Shown here: positions 11,753 through 24,568 of the stretch, in pieces | Numbering within the stretch: the first letter of the stretch is position 1 | Layout of the letters: each line of letters opens with the position of its first letter | From: Streptomyces sp. NBC_00289 | Lineage (GTDB): Bacteria > Actinomycetota > Actinomycetes > Streptomycetales > Streptomycetaceae | Direction: 5' to 3' | Length of the DNA stretch: 64,000 bases | NCBI RefSeq assembly: GCF_041435115.1 | Contig: NZ_CP108046.1 | Span: 8,184,001 to 8,248,000 of the forward strand | Notes under the pieces: model-generated | What the model saw: only the letters and a program-made list of their open reading frames with translations | The model's database searches: none | Told to the model about the DNA's origin: nothing | Translations under genes and position numbers: made by a program

Positions 11753-13039
11753 ATGAGCACAATCCTGATCCGGGGTGCGAAGGTACTCGGCGGCGAACCG
11801 CAGGACGTCCTGATCGAGGACGGGCTGATTGCGGCCGTGGGCAGCGGTTTGTCGGCCGAGGGCGCCGAGGTCGTGGAGGCCGGCGGCAAGGTTCTGCTGC
11901 CGGGCCTGGTCGACCTGCACACCCACCTGCGCGAGCCCGGCCGCGAGGACTCCGAGACGGTGCTGACCGGCACCCGCGCCGCCGCCTCCGGCGGCTACAC
12001 CGCGGTGTTCGCCATGGCCAACACCTTCCCGGTCGCCGACACCGCCGGCGTCGTCGAGCAGGTCTACCGGCTCGGCCAGGAGCACGGCTACTGCGACGTC
12101 CAGCCCATCGGCGCGGTCACCGTCGGCCTGGAGGGCAGGAAGCTCGCCGAGCTGGGCGCCATGTACGAGTCGGCGGCCGGAGTCACCGTCTTCTCCGACG
12201 ACGGCAAGTGCGTCGACGACGCCGTGATCATGCGCCGGGCGCTGGAGTACGTGAAGGCCTTCGGCGGAGTCGTCGCCCAGCACGCGCAGGAGCCGCGGCT
12301 GACCGAGGGCGCCCAGATGAACGAGGGCGTCGTCTCCGCCGAGCTCGGGCTCGGGGGCTGGCCCGCGGTGGCCGAGGAATCGATCATCGCCCGGGATGTC
12401 CTGCTCGCCGAGCACGTCGGCTCCCGCGTCCACATCTGCCACCTGTCGACCGCCGGCTCCGTCGAGATCGTCCGCTGGGCCAAGTCCCGCGGCATCGACG
12501 TCACCGCCGAGGTCACCCCGCACCACCTCCTGCTCACCGACGAGCTGGTACGGACGTACAACCCGGTCTACAAGGTCAACCCGCCGCTGCGCACCGAGCG
12601 GGACGTGCACGCCCTGCGCGAGGCGCTCGCCGACGGCACGATCGACATCGTCGCCACCGACCACGCCCCGCACCCGCACGAGGACAAGGACTGCGAGTGG
12701 GCCGCGGCCGCCATGGGCATGGTCGGGCTGGAGACCGCGCTGTCGGTGGTCCAGGCGACGATGGTCGACACCGGACTGCTCGACTGGGCCGGCGTCGCCG
12801 ACCGCATGTCCGCCGCGCCCGCGCGCATCGGGCGGGCGAGCGGCCACGGCCGGCCCGTCTCGGCAGGTGAGCCCGCCAACCTCCTGCTCGTCGACACGGA
12901 ATACCGTGGGTCCGTGGACCCCGCGGGCTTCGCCTCGCGCAGCCGCAACACTCCGTACGAGGGCCGCGAGCTGCCGGGCCGTGTCACCCACACCTGGCTC
13001 CGGGGCAAGGCCACGCTCGTCGACGGGAAGCTCACGTGA
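11753..13039 (+). CDS. pyrC: Dihydroorotase
   Basis: Zinc enzyme that cyclises carbamoyl aspartate to dihydroorotate. It is 428 aa, class I type. Metal-binding His residues are in [10 protein letters not shown] near residue 54; further ligands are in QHAQEPRL and CHLSTAGS, and the catalytic Asp is in TDHAPHPHE near residue 303. The start ATG has AGGAG about 18 bp upstream and lies 5 bp after pyrB. The stop overlaps the GTG of the next gene by four bases. Confidence 0.96.
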   Translation: MSTILIRGAKVLGGEPQDVLIEDGLIAAVGSGLSAEGAEVVEAGGKVLLPGLVDLHTHLREPGREDSETVLTGTRAAASGGYTAVFAMANTFPVADTAGVVEQVYRLGQEHGYCDVQPIGAVTVGLEGRKLAELGAMYESAAGVTVFSDDGKCVDDAVIMRRALEYVKAFGGVVAQHAQEPRLTEGAQMNEGVVSAELGLGGWPAVAEESIIARDVLLAEHVGSRVHICHLSTAGSVEIVRWAKSRGIDVTAEVTPHHLLLTDELVRTYNPVYKVNPPLRTERDVHALREALADGTIDIVATDHAPHPHEDKDCEWAAAAMGMVGLETALSVVQATMVDTGLLDWAGVADRMSAAPARIGRASGHGRPVSAGEPANLLLVDTEYRGSVDPAGFASRSRNTPYEGRELPGRVTHTWLRGKATLVDGKLT

Positions 13040-13605
13040 CACCTGTAATCCTGCTGGCCGCGGAGAAGGAATCGGCCGAGGTGACCGACTGGGCCGCCCG
13101 CATCGGCTGGCTCGTCGGACTCGCCCTCTTCGTCGCCCTCGTCTACTGGCTGATGCGCGAGGGCTGGAAATGGCGCGGCACGCTCCAGGGCGACCTGCCC
13201 GAGCTGCCCACCGCGCCGGAAGACCCCGGCCCGGCGAGACTGACCCTGAGCGGCCGCTACCACGGCTCCACCACCGCCGGGCAGTGGCTCGACCGCATCG
13301 TGGCGCACGGCCTCGGCAGCCGCAGCCGGGTCGAGCTCACGCTGACGGACGCGGGACTGGACGTCGTACGCCCGGGTGCGAGCGACTTCTTCGTCCCCCT
13401 CGCCGCGCTGCGCGAGGCCAGGCTCGACAAGGGCATCGCGGGCAAGGTCCTCACCGAGGGCGGTCTGCTCGTCCTGACCTGGGCACACGGCGACCGGCTG
13501 CTCGACTCCGGGTTCCGCTCGGATCAGGCGTCCGAGCACCACGAGTGGGTCGACGCCATCAACTCCATGATCGAAACAACCACCACGGAAGGCGCCGAAC
13601 GATGA
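13036..13605 (+). CDS. Membrane protein with PH-like domain inside the pyr operon
   Basis: 189 aa. One clear membrane span at about residues 25-43 ([18 protein letters not shown]) is followed by a cytoplasmic domain of alternating beta strands ending in an amphipathic helix, [13 protein letters not shown]. This layout looks like a PH-like (bPH) domain. GTGA overlap with pyrC and ATGA overlap with carA show tight coupling to pyrimidine synthesis, and the gene occupies the same slot in S. coelicolor as I remember it. No enzyme motif is visible and I cannot assign a function. Confidence 0.8.
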   Translation: MTPVILLAAEKESAEVTDWAARIGWLVGLALFVALVYWLMREGWKWRGTLQGDLPELPTAPEDPGPARLTLSGRYHGSTTAGQWLDRIVAHGLGSRSRVELTLTDAGLDVVRPGASDFFVPLAALREARLDKGIAGKVLTEGGLLVLTWAHGDRLLDSGFRSDQASEHHEWVDAINSMIETTTTEGAER

Positions 13606-14751
13606 CGACCTCCAAGCAGGGGAACGCCTCGCAGAGGAAAGAGGCGCTTCCCGCCGTACTCGTCCTGGAGGACGGCCGGATCTTCCGGGGCCGCGCCTAC
13701 GGGGCGGTGGGGGAGACCTTCGGCGAGGCCGTGTTCTCCACCGGGATGACCGGCTACCAGGAGACGCTGACCGACCCGTCGTACCACCGGCAGGTCGTGG
13801 TGATGACCGCGCCGCACGTCGGCAACACCGGCGTCAACGACGAGGACCCCGAGTCGCGGCGGATCTGGGTCGCCGGATACGTCGTGCGCGACCCCGCGCG
13901 CGTGCCGTCCAACTGGCGCTCGCGCCGCTCCCTCCACGAGGAGCTGGCCCAGCAGGGCGTCGTCGGCATCTCCGGCGTCGACACGCGTGCGCTGACCCGG
14001 CACCTGCGGGAGCGCGGCGCGATGCGCGTCGGCATCTTCTCGGGCAACGCGTTGCCCGACGAGGGCACGATGCTCGCGCAGGTGCGCCAGGCCCCGGAGA
14101 TGAAGGGCGCCGACCTGGCCGCGGAGGTGGCCACCAAGGAGGCCTACGTCGTCCCGGCGATCGGCGAGAAGAAGTTCACCGTCGCCGCCGTGGACCTGGG
14201 CATCAAGGGCATGACCCCGCGCCGGATGGCCGAGCGCGGCATCGAGGTGCACGTGCTGCCCGCCACGGCGAGCGCCGAGGACGTGTTCGCGGTGGAGCCC
14301 GACGGAGTGTTCTTCTCCAACGGCCCCGGTGACCCGGCCACCGCCGACCACCCGGTCTCCGTCATGCGGGCGGTCCTGGAGCGCGGTACCCCGCTGTTCG
14401 GCATCTGCTTCGGCAACCAGATCCTGGGGCGGGCGCTGGGCTTCGGCACGTACAAGCTGAAGTACGGCCACCGTGGCATCAACCAGCCGGTGCAGGACCG
14501 CACGACCGGCAAGGTCGAGGTCACCGCGCACAACCACGGCTTCGCCGTCGACGCCCCGCTCGACACCGTGTCCGACACCCCGTTCGGGCGCGCCGAGGTC
14601 TCCCACGTCTGCCTCAACGACAACGTGGTGGAAGGTCTCCAGCTGCTCGACCAGCCGGCCTTCAGCGTCCAGTACCACCCCGAAGCGGCAGCGGGCCCGC
14701 ACGACGCCGCCTACCTGTTCGACCGCTTCGTATCCCTGATGGAGGGCCAGC

Positions 14752-14759
<8 letters not shown>
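13602..14759 (+). CDS. carA: Carbamoyl-phosphate synthase small (glutaminase) subunit
   Basis: Releases ammonia from glutamine and passes it to CarB. It is 385 aa. The N-terminal CPSase small-chain domain is followed by a class I glutamine amidotransferase domain with the nucleophile Cys in [10 protein letters not shown] near residue 269 and the His/Glu pair in QYHPEA near residue 358. The start ATG overlaps the previous stop (ATGA), giving [16 protein letters not shown] before the conserved [17 protein letters not shown]. It overlaps carB by eight bases. Confidence 0.96.
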
Positions 14760-18060
<3,301 letters not shown>

Positions 18061-18067
18061 CAGCCCT

Positions 18068-18097
18068 GAGGGGGACACCGGAAACGGTGTCCCCCTC
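18068..18097 (+). terminator. GAAA-tetraloop hairpin between carB and pyrD
   Basis: A 13-bp perfect stem (GAGGGGGACACCG and complement) closed by a GAAA tetraloop, eight bases after the carB stop and 48 bp before pyrD. It may trim or attenuate transcription into pyrDF rather than end the operon. Confidence 0.7.
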
Positions 18098-18098
18098 T

Positions 18099-18130
18099 TC
18101 ATGAGGACCCCCGGTCCTCATGAGGACCCC
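18099..18130 (+). repeat. Tandem 13-bp repeat before pyrD
   Basis: TCATGAGGACCCC occurs at 18099-18111 and again at 18118-18130. The intervening bases form GAGGACC/GGTCCTC, a 7-bp inverted repeat with the first copy. It lies 14 bp before the pyrD start; role unknown. Confidence 0.6.
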
Positions 18131-18144
18131 TGAGGACTCCCGAG

Positions 18145-19251
18145 ATGTACAAGCTCTTCTTCCGTCTGGTCTTCCAGCGGATGGACCCCGAACAGGCCCA
18201 TCACCTGGCCTTCCGCTGGATCCGGCTCGCCGTCCGCGTCCCGGTGCTGCGCACCTTCGTCGCCGCCGCGCTGGCGCCCCGCCACAGGGAACTGCGCACC
18301 GAGGCCTTCGGGCTGCGCATGCACGGCCCGTTCGGGCTCGCCGCCGGCTTCGACAAGAACGCGGTCGCCGTCGACGGCATGTCGATGCTCGGCTTCGACC
18401 ACGTCGAGATCGGCACGGTGACGGGGGAGGCGCAGCCGGGCAATCCCACAAAGCGGCTGTTCCGGCTCGTCCCCGACCGGGCGCTGATCAACCGCATGGG
18501 CTTCAACAACGAGGGCTCGCTGGCCGTCGCGGCCCGGCTGGCCTCCCGTGAGCCGGTCTTCAGGACCGTCGTGGGCGTCAACATCGGCAAGACCAAGGCC
18601 GTACCTGAGGCCGAGGCCGCGGCGGACTACGTGAAGTCGGCCGAGCGGCTGGCGCCGTACGCCGACTACCTGGTCGTGAACGTCTCCTCCCCGAACACCC
18701 CGGGCCTGCGCAACCTCCAGGCGACCGAGGCGCTGCGCCCGCTGCTCACCGCCGTGCGCGAGGCCGCCGACCGTACCGTCGCCACGCGCCGGGTCCCCCT
18801 CCTGGTGAAGATCGCCCCGGACCTCGCGGACGAGGACGTCGACGCGGTCGCCGACCTCGCCGTCGAACTCGGCCTGGACGGGATCATCGCCACGAACACC
18901 ACGATCGCGCGCGAGGGGCTCGGACTCGAGTCCTCGGCCTCCCTGCTCAAGGAGGCCGGCGGACTGTCCGGCGCCCCGCTCAAGGCGCGCTCCCTGGAGG
19001 TCCTGCGCCGCCTCTACGCGCGCGTGGGCGACCGGATCACCCTGGTGGGCGTCGGCGGCATCGAGAACGCCGAGGACGCCTGGCAGCGCATCCTGGCGGG
19101 CGCCACCCTGATCCAGGGCTACAGCGCGTTCGTCTACGAGGGCCCCTTCTGGAGCCGCGCCCTGCACAAGGGCCTCGCCGCCCGCCTCCGTACGAGCCCC
19201 TACGCCACCCTCGCCGACGCGGTCGGCGCCGACGCAAGGAAGACGGCATGA
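18145..19251 (+). CDS. pyrD: Dihydroorotate dehydrogenase (quinone), class 2
   Basis: FMN enzyme at the membrane that oxidises dihydroorotate to orotate with quinone. It is 368 aa. The N-terminal amphipathic extension [23 protein letters not shown] is the membrane-docking segment of class 2 enzymes. The FMN/substrate motifs [17 protein letters not shown] and [11 protein letters not shown] are present; the active-site base is the Ser in the latter. The FMN phosphate loop [12 protein letters not shown] is near the C-terminus. ATGA overlap with pyrF. Confidence 0.95.
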   Translation: MYKLFFRLVFQRMDPEQAHHLAFRWIRLAVRVPVLRTFVAAALAPRHRELRTEAFGLRMHGPFGLAAGFDKNAVAVDGMSMLGFDHVEIGTVTGEAQPGNPTKRLFRLVPDRALINRMGFNNEGSLAVAARLASREPVFRTVVGVNIGKTKAVPEAEAAADYVKSAERLAPYADYLVVNVSSPNTPGLRNLQATEALRPLLTAVREAADRTVATRRVPLLVKIAPDLADEDVDAVADLAVELGLDGIIATNTTIAREGLGLESSASLLKEAGGLSGAPLKARSLEVLRRLYARVGDRITLVGVGGIENAEDAWQRILAGATLIQGYSAFVYEGPFWSRALHKGLAARLRTSPYATLADAVGADARKTA

Positions 19252-20093
19252 CTGCTCTGGAACCCTTCGGCGCCCGCCTGCGCCGGGCCATGGACGAGCG
19301 CGGTCCGCTGTGCGTCGGCATCGACCCGCACGCGTCCCTGCTGGCCGAGTGGGGTCTGAACGACGACATCGCCGGGCTGGAACGCTTCAGCCGGACCGTG
19401 GTGGAGGCGACGGCCGACCGGGTGGCGGTCCTGAAGCCGCAGATCGCCTTCTTCGAGCGGTTCGGCTCGCGGGGCGTGGCCGTCCTGGAGAAGTCGGTCG
19501 AGGAGGCCAGGGCGGCCGGCGCCCTGGTCGTGATGGACGCCAAGCGCGGCGACATCGGCTCGACCATGGCCGCGTACGCCGAGTCCTTCCTGCACAAGGA
19601 CTCCCCGCTGTTCTCGGACGCCCTCACCGTCTCGCCCTACCTCGGCTACGGGTCGCTGTCCCCGGCGGTCGCCCTGGCCCGGGAGAGCGGGGCCGGCCTG
19701 TTCGTCCTGGCGTTGACCTCCAACCCGGAGGGCGGCGAGGTCCAGCACGCGATCCGCGCGGACGGCCGGAACGTGGGAGCGACGATGCTGGCGCACCTGG
19801 CCGCCGAGAACGTGGGGGAGGAGCCCCTGGGCTCCTTCGGCGCGGTCGTCGGGGCCACGCTCGGCGACCTGTCCTCCTACGACCTCGCCATCAACGGGCC
19901 GCTCCTCGCACCCGGCATCGGCGCCCAGGGAGCCACTCCGGCCGATCTCCCCGCGGTCTTCGGCCGGGCGGTGCGCAACGTCGTCCCGAACGTCAGCCGG
20001 GGAGTACTGCGGCACGGTCCCGACGTCGGCGCGCTGCGCGCGGCCGCGGAGCGCTTCGCGACGGAGATCCGGGTCGCGCTGGCGGCGGTCTGA
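19248..20093 (+). CDS. pyrF: Orotidine-5'-phosphate decarboxylase (type 2)
   Basis: Decarboxylates OMP to UMP, the last step of the operon's pathway. It is 281 aa. The catalytic Lys-Asp array is in VVMDAKRGDIGSTM. LCVGIDPHASLL near the start and PGIGAQGATPADL near the end bind the nucleotide. It overlaps pyrD by ATGA. The next 299 bp to sIHF contain no gene. Confidence 0.96.
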   Translation: MTALEPFGARLRRAMDERGPLCVGIDPHASLLAEWGLNDDIAGLERFSRTVVEATADRVAVLKPQIAFFERFGSRGVAVLEKSVEEARAAGALVVMDAKRGDIGSTMAAYAESFLHKDSPLFSDALTVSPYLGYGSLSPAVALARESGAGLFVLALTSNPEGGEVQHAIRADGRNVGATMLAHLAAENVGEEPLGSFGAVVGATLGDLSSYDLAINGPLLAPGIGAQGATPADLPAVFGRAVRNVVPNVSRGVLRHGPDVGALRAAAERFATEIRVALAAV

Positions 20094-20392
20094 GGCTTTC
20101 GCGACGGTCGTCGCGGGTGTTCGAGTCGGTCGCTCGAGTCCTCCGATGAGTGGCTCGAAGCCGACTTGAGTCTGAATACATCCTCAAATCCGGGGCAGTA
20201 TGTCGTAAATGTCCGCCCTCGCTGAGGCTGACCAGGACTTTTCCGCTGTTCTCGCTGACTCCGGCGGACTTGCCCGCTAGTCTCCGACGAGAGTGAACGG
20301 GCAAGCGTGTTGCTCGTGGCTCCCCAGGTGTGGGGCGATTAGGTTCCTCACCGGTTCCGTATCCGACAGTCAACATCCGAGGTGACGTAGGC

Positions 20393-20716
20393 GTGGCTCT
20401 TCCGCCCCTTACCCCTGAACAGCGCGCAGCCGCGCTCGAGAAGGCCGCCGCGGCTCGCCGGGAGCGGGCCGAGGTCAAGAATCGACTCAAGCACTCCGGC
20501 GCCTCCCTGCACGAGGTCATCAAGCAGGGGCAGGAGAACGATGTCATCGGCAAGATGAAGGTCTCCGCCCTGCTCGAGTCCCTCCCCGGCGTGGGCAAGG
20601 TCCGCGCCAAGCAGATCATGGAGCGTCTGGGCATCTCCGAAAGCCGCCGCGTGCGCGGCCTCGGTTCCAACCAGATCGCCTCTCTGGAGCGTGAGTTCGG
20701 CAGCACCGGTTCCTGA
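20393..20716 (+). CDS. Actinobacterial integration host factor sIHF
   Basis: Nucleoid-associated DNA-binding protein that bends DNA and influences topology and development in Streptomyces. It is 107 aa. A long N-terminal helix (PLTPEQRAAALEKAAAARRERAEVK) is followed by a helix-two-turn-helix with the Gly-rich LPGVGKVRAKQIMERLGI. GTG at 20393 was chosen because it gives the known mature start VALPPLTPEQ and has GAGGTG upstream; an earlier ATG at 20330 adds 21 unconserved residues. The gene precedes gmk by 60 bp. Not related to bacterial IHF alpha/beta. The name is from the literature on this protein family. Confidence 0.95.
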   Translation: MALPPLTPEQRAAALEKAAAARRERAEVKNRLKHSGASLHEVIKQGQENDVIGKMKVSALLESLPGVGKVRAKQIMERLGISESRRVRGLGSNQIASLEREFGSTGS

Positions 20717-20776
20717 GTCCCGGATGCTCCGGGCAGGGAGTGCCGGGCACCCCGGGATTGCTGGAATAATCGCTGC

Positions 20777-21334
20777 ATGAGTGAACGTCCGCGGCTGACC
20801 GTGCTCTCCGGCCCCTCCGGGGTCGGCAAGAGCACGGTCGTCGCCCATATGCGCAAGGAACACCCCGAGGTCTGGCTCTCGGTGTCGGCGACGACCCGGA
20901 GGCCCCGTCCCGGCGAGAAGCAGGGCGTCCACTACTTCTTCGTCAGTGACGAGGAGATGGACAAGCTGATCGCCAACGGCGAACTGCTGGAGTGGGCGGA
21001 ATTCGCCGGCAACCGCTACGGCACGCCGCGTACGGCCGTGCTGGAGCACCTGGAGACCGGAGTGCCGGTTCTCCTGGAGATCGACCTCCAGGGTGCCCGG
21101 CAGGTCCGCGAGTCCATGTCCGAGGCTCAGCTGGTGTTCCTGGCTCCCCCCTCCTGGGAGGAACTCGTGCGCAGGCTCACCGGCCGGGGCACCGAGCCGC
21201 CCGAGGTGATCGAGCGCCGCCTGGAGGCGGCGAAGATCGAACTGGCGGCCGAGCCGGAGTTCGATGTGACCCTGGTCAACACCTCCGTCGAGGACGTGGC
21301 GCGCGAGCTGCTAGCCTTGATGGAAGTTGTGTGA
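20777..21334 (+). CDS. gmk: Guanylate kinase
   Basis: Phosphorylates GMP to GDP. It is 185 aa. The P-loop is [11 protein letters not shown], the GMP-binding segment [21 protein letters not shown], the Tyr/Glu region [14 protein letters not shown], and the lid Arg in [16 protein letters not shown]. It starts 60 bp after sIHF and is followed after 38 bp by rpoZ, the common gmk-rpoZ-coaBC order. Confidence 0.96.
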   Translation: MSERPRLTVLSGPSGVGKSTVVAHMRKEHPEVWLSVSATTRRPRPGEKQGVHYFFVSDEEMDKLIANGELLEWAEFAGNRYGTPRTAVLEHLETGVPVLLEIDLQGARQVRESMSEAQLVFLAPPSWEELVRRLTGRGTEPPEVIERRLEAAKIELAAEPEFDVTLVNTSVEDVARELLALMEVV

Positions 21335-21372
21335 TCATGACTGATCTTTTCCCATCCATCGGAAGGTAGAGC

Positions 21373-21645
21373 GTGTCCTCTTCCATCTCCGCGCCCGAGG
21401 GCATCATCAACCCGCCGATCGACGAGCTCCTCGAGGCCACCGACTCGAAGTACAGCCTCGTCATCTACGCGGCCAAGCGTGCCCGCCAGATCAACGCTTA
21501 CTACTCGCAGCTCGGCGAGGGTCTCCTCGAGTACGTCGGTCCGCTCGTCGACACCCACGTGCACGAGAAGCCGCTCTCGATCGCCCTGCGCGAGATCAAC
21601 GCGGGACTCCTGACGTCCGAGGCCATTGAGGGCCCGGCTCAGTAG
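21373..21645 (+). CDS. rpoZ: RNA polymerase omega subunit
   Basis: Small subunit that chaperones the beta-prime chain. It is 90 aa, with a GTG start giving [21 protein letters not shown]. The family core is [20 protein letters not shown], followed by the tail [15 protein letters not shown] strong terminator begins 26 bp after the stop. Confidence 0.95.
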   Translation: MSSSISAPEGIINPPIDELLEATDSKYSLVIYAAKRARQINAYYSQLGEGLLEYVGPLVDTHVHEKPLSIALREINAGLLTSEAIEGPAQ

Positions 21646-21670
21646 TTTTTTCGGTTTGCAGTTGGCTTTT

Positions 21671-21705
21671 CCACAGGCCCGGCAGCGCGACTGCCGGGCC
21701 TGTGG
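21671..21705 (+). terminator. 15-bp stem terminator after rpoZ
   Basis: CCACAGGCCCGGCAG at 21671-21685 pairs exactly with 21691-21705 around loop CGCGA. It is preceded by a T-rich run (GTAGTTTTTTCGG) and closes the gmk-rpoZ unit. Confidence 0.88.
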
Positions 21706-21774
21706 TGTGTGATGGGAGTCGTACGCCGGGAGCCGTGGCGTACCGGTGACGAGTGGCGGGGAGGCAGAAGTCCG

Positions 21775-22977
21775 GTGGACAAGCCGAAGGTCGTACTGGG
21801 GGTCAGCGGGGGCATCGCCGCCTACAAGGCCTGTGAGCTGCTGCGCAGACTGACCGAGTCGGGGCACGACGTCCGCGTCGTCCCCACCGCCTCAGCCCTC
21901 CACTTCGTCGGTGCGGCGACCTGGTCGGCCCTTTCCGGCAACCCCGTCTCGACCGAGGTCTGGGACGACGTCCACGAGGTTCCGCACGTCCGCATCGGCC
22001 AGCACGCCGATCTGGTCGTCGTCGCCCCGGCCACCGCGGACACCCTCGCCAGGGCCGCCCACGGTCTCGCCGACGACCTCCTCACCAACACCCTGCTCAC
22101 CGCCCGCTGCCCGGTCGTCTTCGCACCCGCCATGCACACGGAGATGTGGGAGCACCCGGCCACCCAGGAGAACGTGGCGACGCTGCGCCGCCGGGGCGCC
22201 GTCGTGATCGAGCCGGCCGTCGGCCGCCTCACCGGTGTCGACACGGGCAAGGGCCGGCTGCCCGACCCGGCCGAGATCTTCGAGGTCTGCCGACGGGTCC
22301 TGGCCCGTGGGGCCAGAGAGCCGGACCTCGCCGGACGGCATGTCGTCGTGAGCGCCGGCGGCACCCGCGAGCCGCTCGACCCGGTCCGCTTCCTCGGCAA
22401 CCGCTCCTCCGGCAAGCAGGGCTACGCCCTCGCCCGGACCGCCGCGGCGCGCGGTGCCCGCGTCACGCTGATCGCGGCGAACACCGGCCTGCCGGATCCT
22501 GCGGGGGTGGACGTCGTCCAGGTCGGCACCGCGGTGCAGCTGCGCGAGGCGGTGCTGAAGGCGGCTCCCGACGCCGACGCGGTCGTGATGGCCGCGGCGG
22601 TCGCCGACTTCCGCCCGGCCACGTACGCGGGCGGGAAGATCAAGAAGAAGGACGGCCAGGATCCCGAGCCCGTCGTGCTCGTACGGAATCCGGACATTCT
22701 CGCGGAGATATCGGCCGAACGGGCCCGCCCGGCGCAGGTGGTCGTCGGCTTCGCCGCGGAGACGGACGACGTCCTCGCCAACGGCCGTACGAAACTCCGG
22801 CGCAAGGGCTGCGACCTCCTCGTGGTCAACGAGGTGGGGGAGCGCAAGACCTTCGGCTCGGAGGAGAACGAGGCCGTGGTGCTGGGCGCCGACGGCAGCG
22901 AGACCCCGGTGCCGTACGGTCCGAAGGAAGCCCTGGCCGACACCGTGTGGGACCTGGTGGCCGACCGGCTGGGGTGA
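21775..22977 (+). CDS. coaBC: Bifunctional phosphopantothenoylcysteine decarboxylase / synthase
   Basis: Makes 4'-phosphopantetheine for coenzyme A in two steps. It is 400 aa. The N-terminal flavoprotein decarboxylase domain (about 1-180) shows VLGVSGGIAAYKACELLRRL and the PAMHTEMWEHPA substrate loop. The C-terminal synthetase domain begins near LAGRHVVVSAGGTREPLDPVRFLGNRSSG. The KIKKK segment near residue 290 is the usual nucleotide contact. GTG at 21775 with a GGGAGG site is preferred to an ATG 66 bp upstream that lies just beyond the rpoZ terminator. Confidence 0.95.
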   Translation: MDKPKVVLGVSGGIAAYKACELLRRLTESGHDVRVVPTASALHFVGAATWSALSGNPVSTEVWDDVHEVPHVRIGQHADLVVVAPATADTLARAAHGLADDLLTNTLLTARCPVVFAPAMHTEMWEHPATQENVATLRRRGAVVIEPAVGRLTGVDTGKGRLPDPAEIFEVCRRVLARGAREPDLAGRHVVVSAGGTREPLDPVRFLGNRSSGKQGYALARTAAARGARVTLIAANTGLPDPAGVDVVQVGTAVQLREAVLKAAPDADAVVMAAAVADFRPATYAGGKIKKKDGQDPEPVVLVRNPDILAEISAERARPAQVVVGFAAETDDVLANGRTKLRRKGCDLLVVNEVGERKTFGSEENEAVVLGADGSETPVPYGPKEALADTVWDLVADRLG

Positions 22978-23009
22978 ATGTTTCACCCGTTCACCACTGC
23001 CCCGAACCT

Positions 23010-23024
23010 CACACCTGAGGTGTG
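23010..23024. promoter_or_regulatory. Palindrome upstream of metK
   Basis: CACACCT-G-AGGTGTG, a perfect 7-bp dyad around one base, sits 192 bp before metK and 32 bp after coaBC. A protein-binding site is possible; nothing links it to a known regulator. No SAM riboswitch consensus was seen in this 238-bp gap. Confidence 0.35.
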
Positions 23025-23215
23025 GCGCCCCTGGCCAACGGCGGTCGGGATTGGGCAGAATGCCCGTGCCGCAGGTCACAGGGCTTCCGAGAGGCGAGAC
23101 AAGGGAGCCGGTGGCAGAGTGCGACCGATAAACTGTTCTCGGACGATCGCCGGGCGCAGCCCCCGACCCGTCCGCCCAAGATCAGCCAGCAGCCGCTGCA
23201 ACCCCAGGGAGCGTT

Positions 23216-24424
23216 GTGTCCCGTCGCCTGTTCACCTCGGAGTCCGTCACCGAGGGTCACCCCGACAAGATCGCTGACCAGATCAGCGACACCATTCTCG
23301 ACGCGCTCCTGCGCGAGGACCCGACCTCCCGGGTCGCCGTCGAGACCTTGATCACCACCGGCCTGGTGCACGTGGCCGGCGAGGTCACGACCAAGACCTA
23401 CGCGGACATCGCGACCCTGGTCCGCAACAAGATCCTCGAGATCGGCTACGACTCCTCGAAGAAGGGCTTCGACGGCGCCTCCTGTGGCGTGTCGGTGTCG
23501 ATCGGCGCGCAGTCCCCGGACATCGCGCAGGGCGTCGACACGGCGTACGAGAACCGTGTCGAGGGCGACGACGACGAGCTCGACCGGCAGGGCGCCGGCG
23601 ACCAGGGCCTGATGTTCGGCTACGCGACGGACGAGACGCCGACGTTGATGCCGCTGCCGATCTTCCTCGCGCACCGCCTCGCGAACCGCCTCTCCGAGGT
23701 CCGCAAGAACGGCACGATCCCCTACCTCCGCCCGGACGGCAAGACGCAGGTCACCATCGAGTACGACGGCGACAAGGCGGTCCGGCTCGACACCGTCGTG
23801 GTGTCCTCGCAGCATGCCAGCGACATCGACCTGGAGTCGCTGCTCGCGCCGGACATCCGCGAGTTCGTCGTCGAGGCGGAGCTGAAGGTGCTCCTCGACG
23901 AGGGCATCAAGCTGGACACCGAGGGCTACCGGCTGCTGGTCAACCCGACGGGCCGGTTCGAGATCGGCGGCCCGATGGGTGACGCGGGCCTGACCGGCCG
24001 CAAGATCATCATCGACACGTACGGCGGCATGGCCCGCCACGGCGGCGGCGCGTTCTCGGGCAAGGACCCGTCGAAGGTGGACCGTTCCGCCGCGTACGCG
24101 ATGCGCTGGGTCGCCAAGAACGTGGTGGCCGCCGGTCTCGCCTCGCGCTGCGAGGTCCAGGTCGCGTACGCCATCGGCAAGGCCGAGCCGGTCGGCCTGT
24201 TCGTCGAGACCTTCGGCACCGCCAAGGTCGACACCGACCGGATCGAGAAGGCGATCGACGAGGTCTTCGACCTCCGCCCGGCCGCCATCATCCGCGACCT
24301 CGACCTGCTCCGCCCGATCTACGCCCAGACGGCCGCCTACGGCCACTTCGGCCGCGAGCTGCCCGACTTCACCTGGGAGCGCACCGACCGCGTCGACGCC
24401 CTGCGCAAGGCCGCCGGGCTGTAA
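23216..24424 (+). CDS. metK: S-adenosylmethionine synthetase
   Basis: Makes SAM from methionine and ATP. It is 402 aa, full length. [28 protein letters not shown] and the phosphate loop [19 protein letters not shown] are all intact. It starts at GTG ([11 protein letters not shown]). The 238-bp upstream gap has a palindrome but no obvious riboswitch. The gene ends at a strong hairpin, so it is probably monocistronic. In Streptomyces SAM level influences antibiotic production (known). Confidence 0.97.
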   Translation: MSRRLFTSESVTEGHPDKIADQISDTILDALLREDPTSRVAVETLITTGLVHVAGEVTTKTYADIATLVRNKILEIGYDSSKKGFDGASCGVSVSIGAQSPDIAQGVDTAYENRVEGDDDELDRQGAGDQGLMFGYATDETPTLMPLPIFLAHRLANRLSEVRKNGTIPYLRPDGKTQVTIEYDGDKAVRLDTVVVSSQHASDIDLESLLAPDIREFVVEAELKVLLDEGIKLDTEGYRLLVNPTGRFEIGGPMGDAGLTGRKIIIDTYGGMARHGGGAFSGKDPSKVDRSAAYAMRWVAKNVVAAGLASRCEVQVAYAIGKAEPVGLFVETFGTAKVDTDRIEKAIDEVFDLRPAAIIRDLDLLRPIYAQTAAYGHFGRELPDFTWERTDRVDALRKAAGL

Positions 24425-24446
24425 GGCAGGCCCGCCGACGACCGTG

Positions 24447-24483
24447 CCGAGGCCCGGTTCCCCCTGCGGGAGCCGGGCCTCGG
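24447..24483 (+). terminator. Stem-loop terminator after metK
   Basis: A 16-bp stem with one G-U pair (24447-24462 against 24468-24483) and a 5-nt loop, starting 22 bp after the metK stop. Typical GC-rich Streptomyces terminator without U-tract. Confidence 0.85.
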
Positions 24484-24568
24484 CGTGTCCGCCGCGCACC
24501 GTTGTGCCGTCGCCGGTGGGGCGGCCGGACGCCGTCGGTTGTCAGTGCGGTTTGGTAAGAATGCAAGC

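Noticed and set aside
22978..23215. Possible SAM riboswitch upstream of metK
   Set aside because: No SAM-I/II core pattern can be found; only a 7-bp palindrome and GC-rich sequence.
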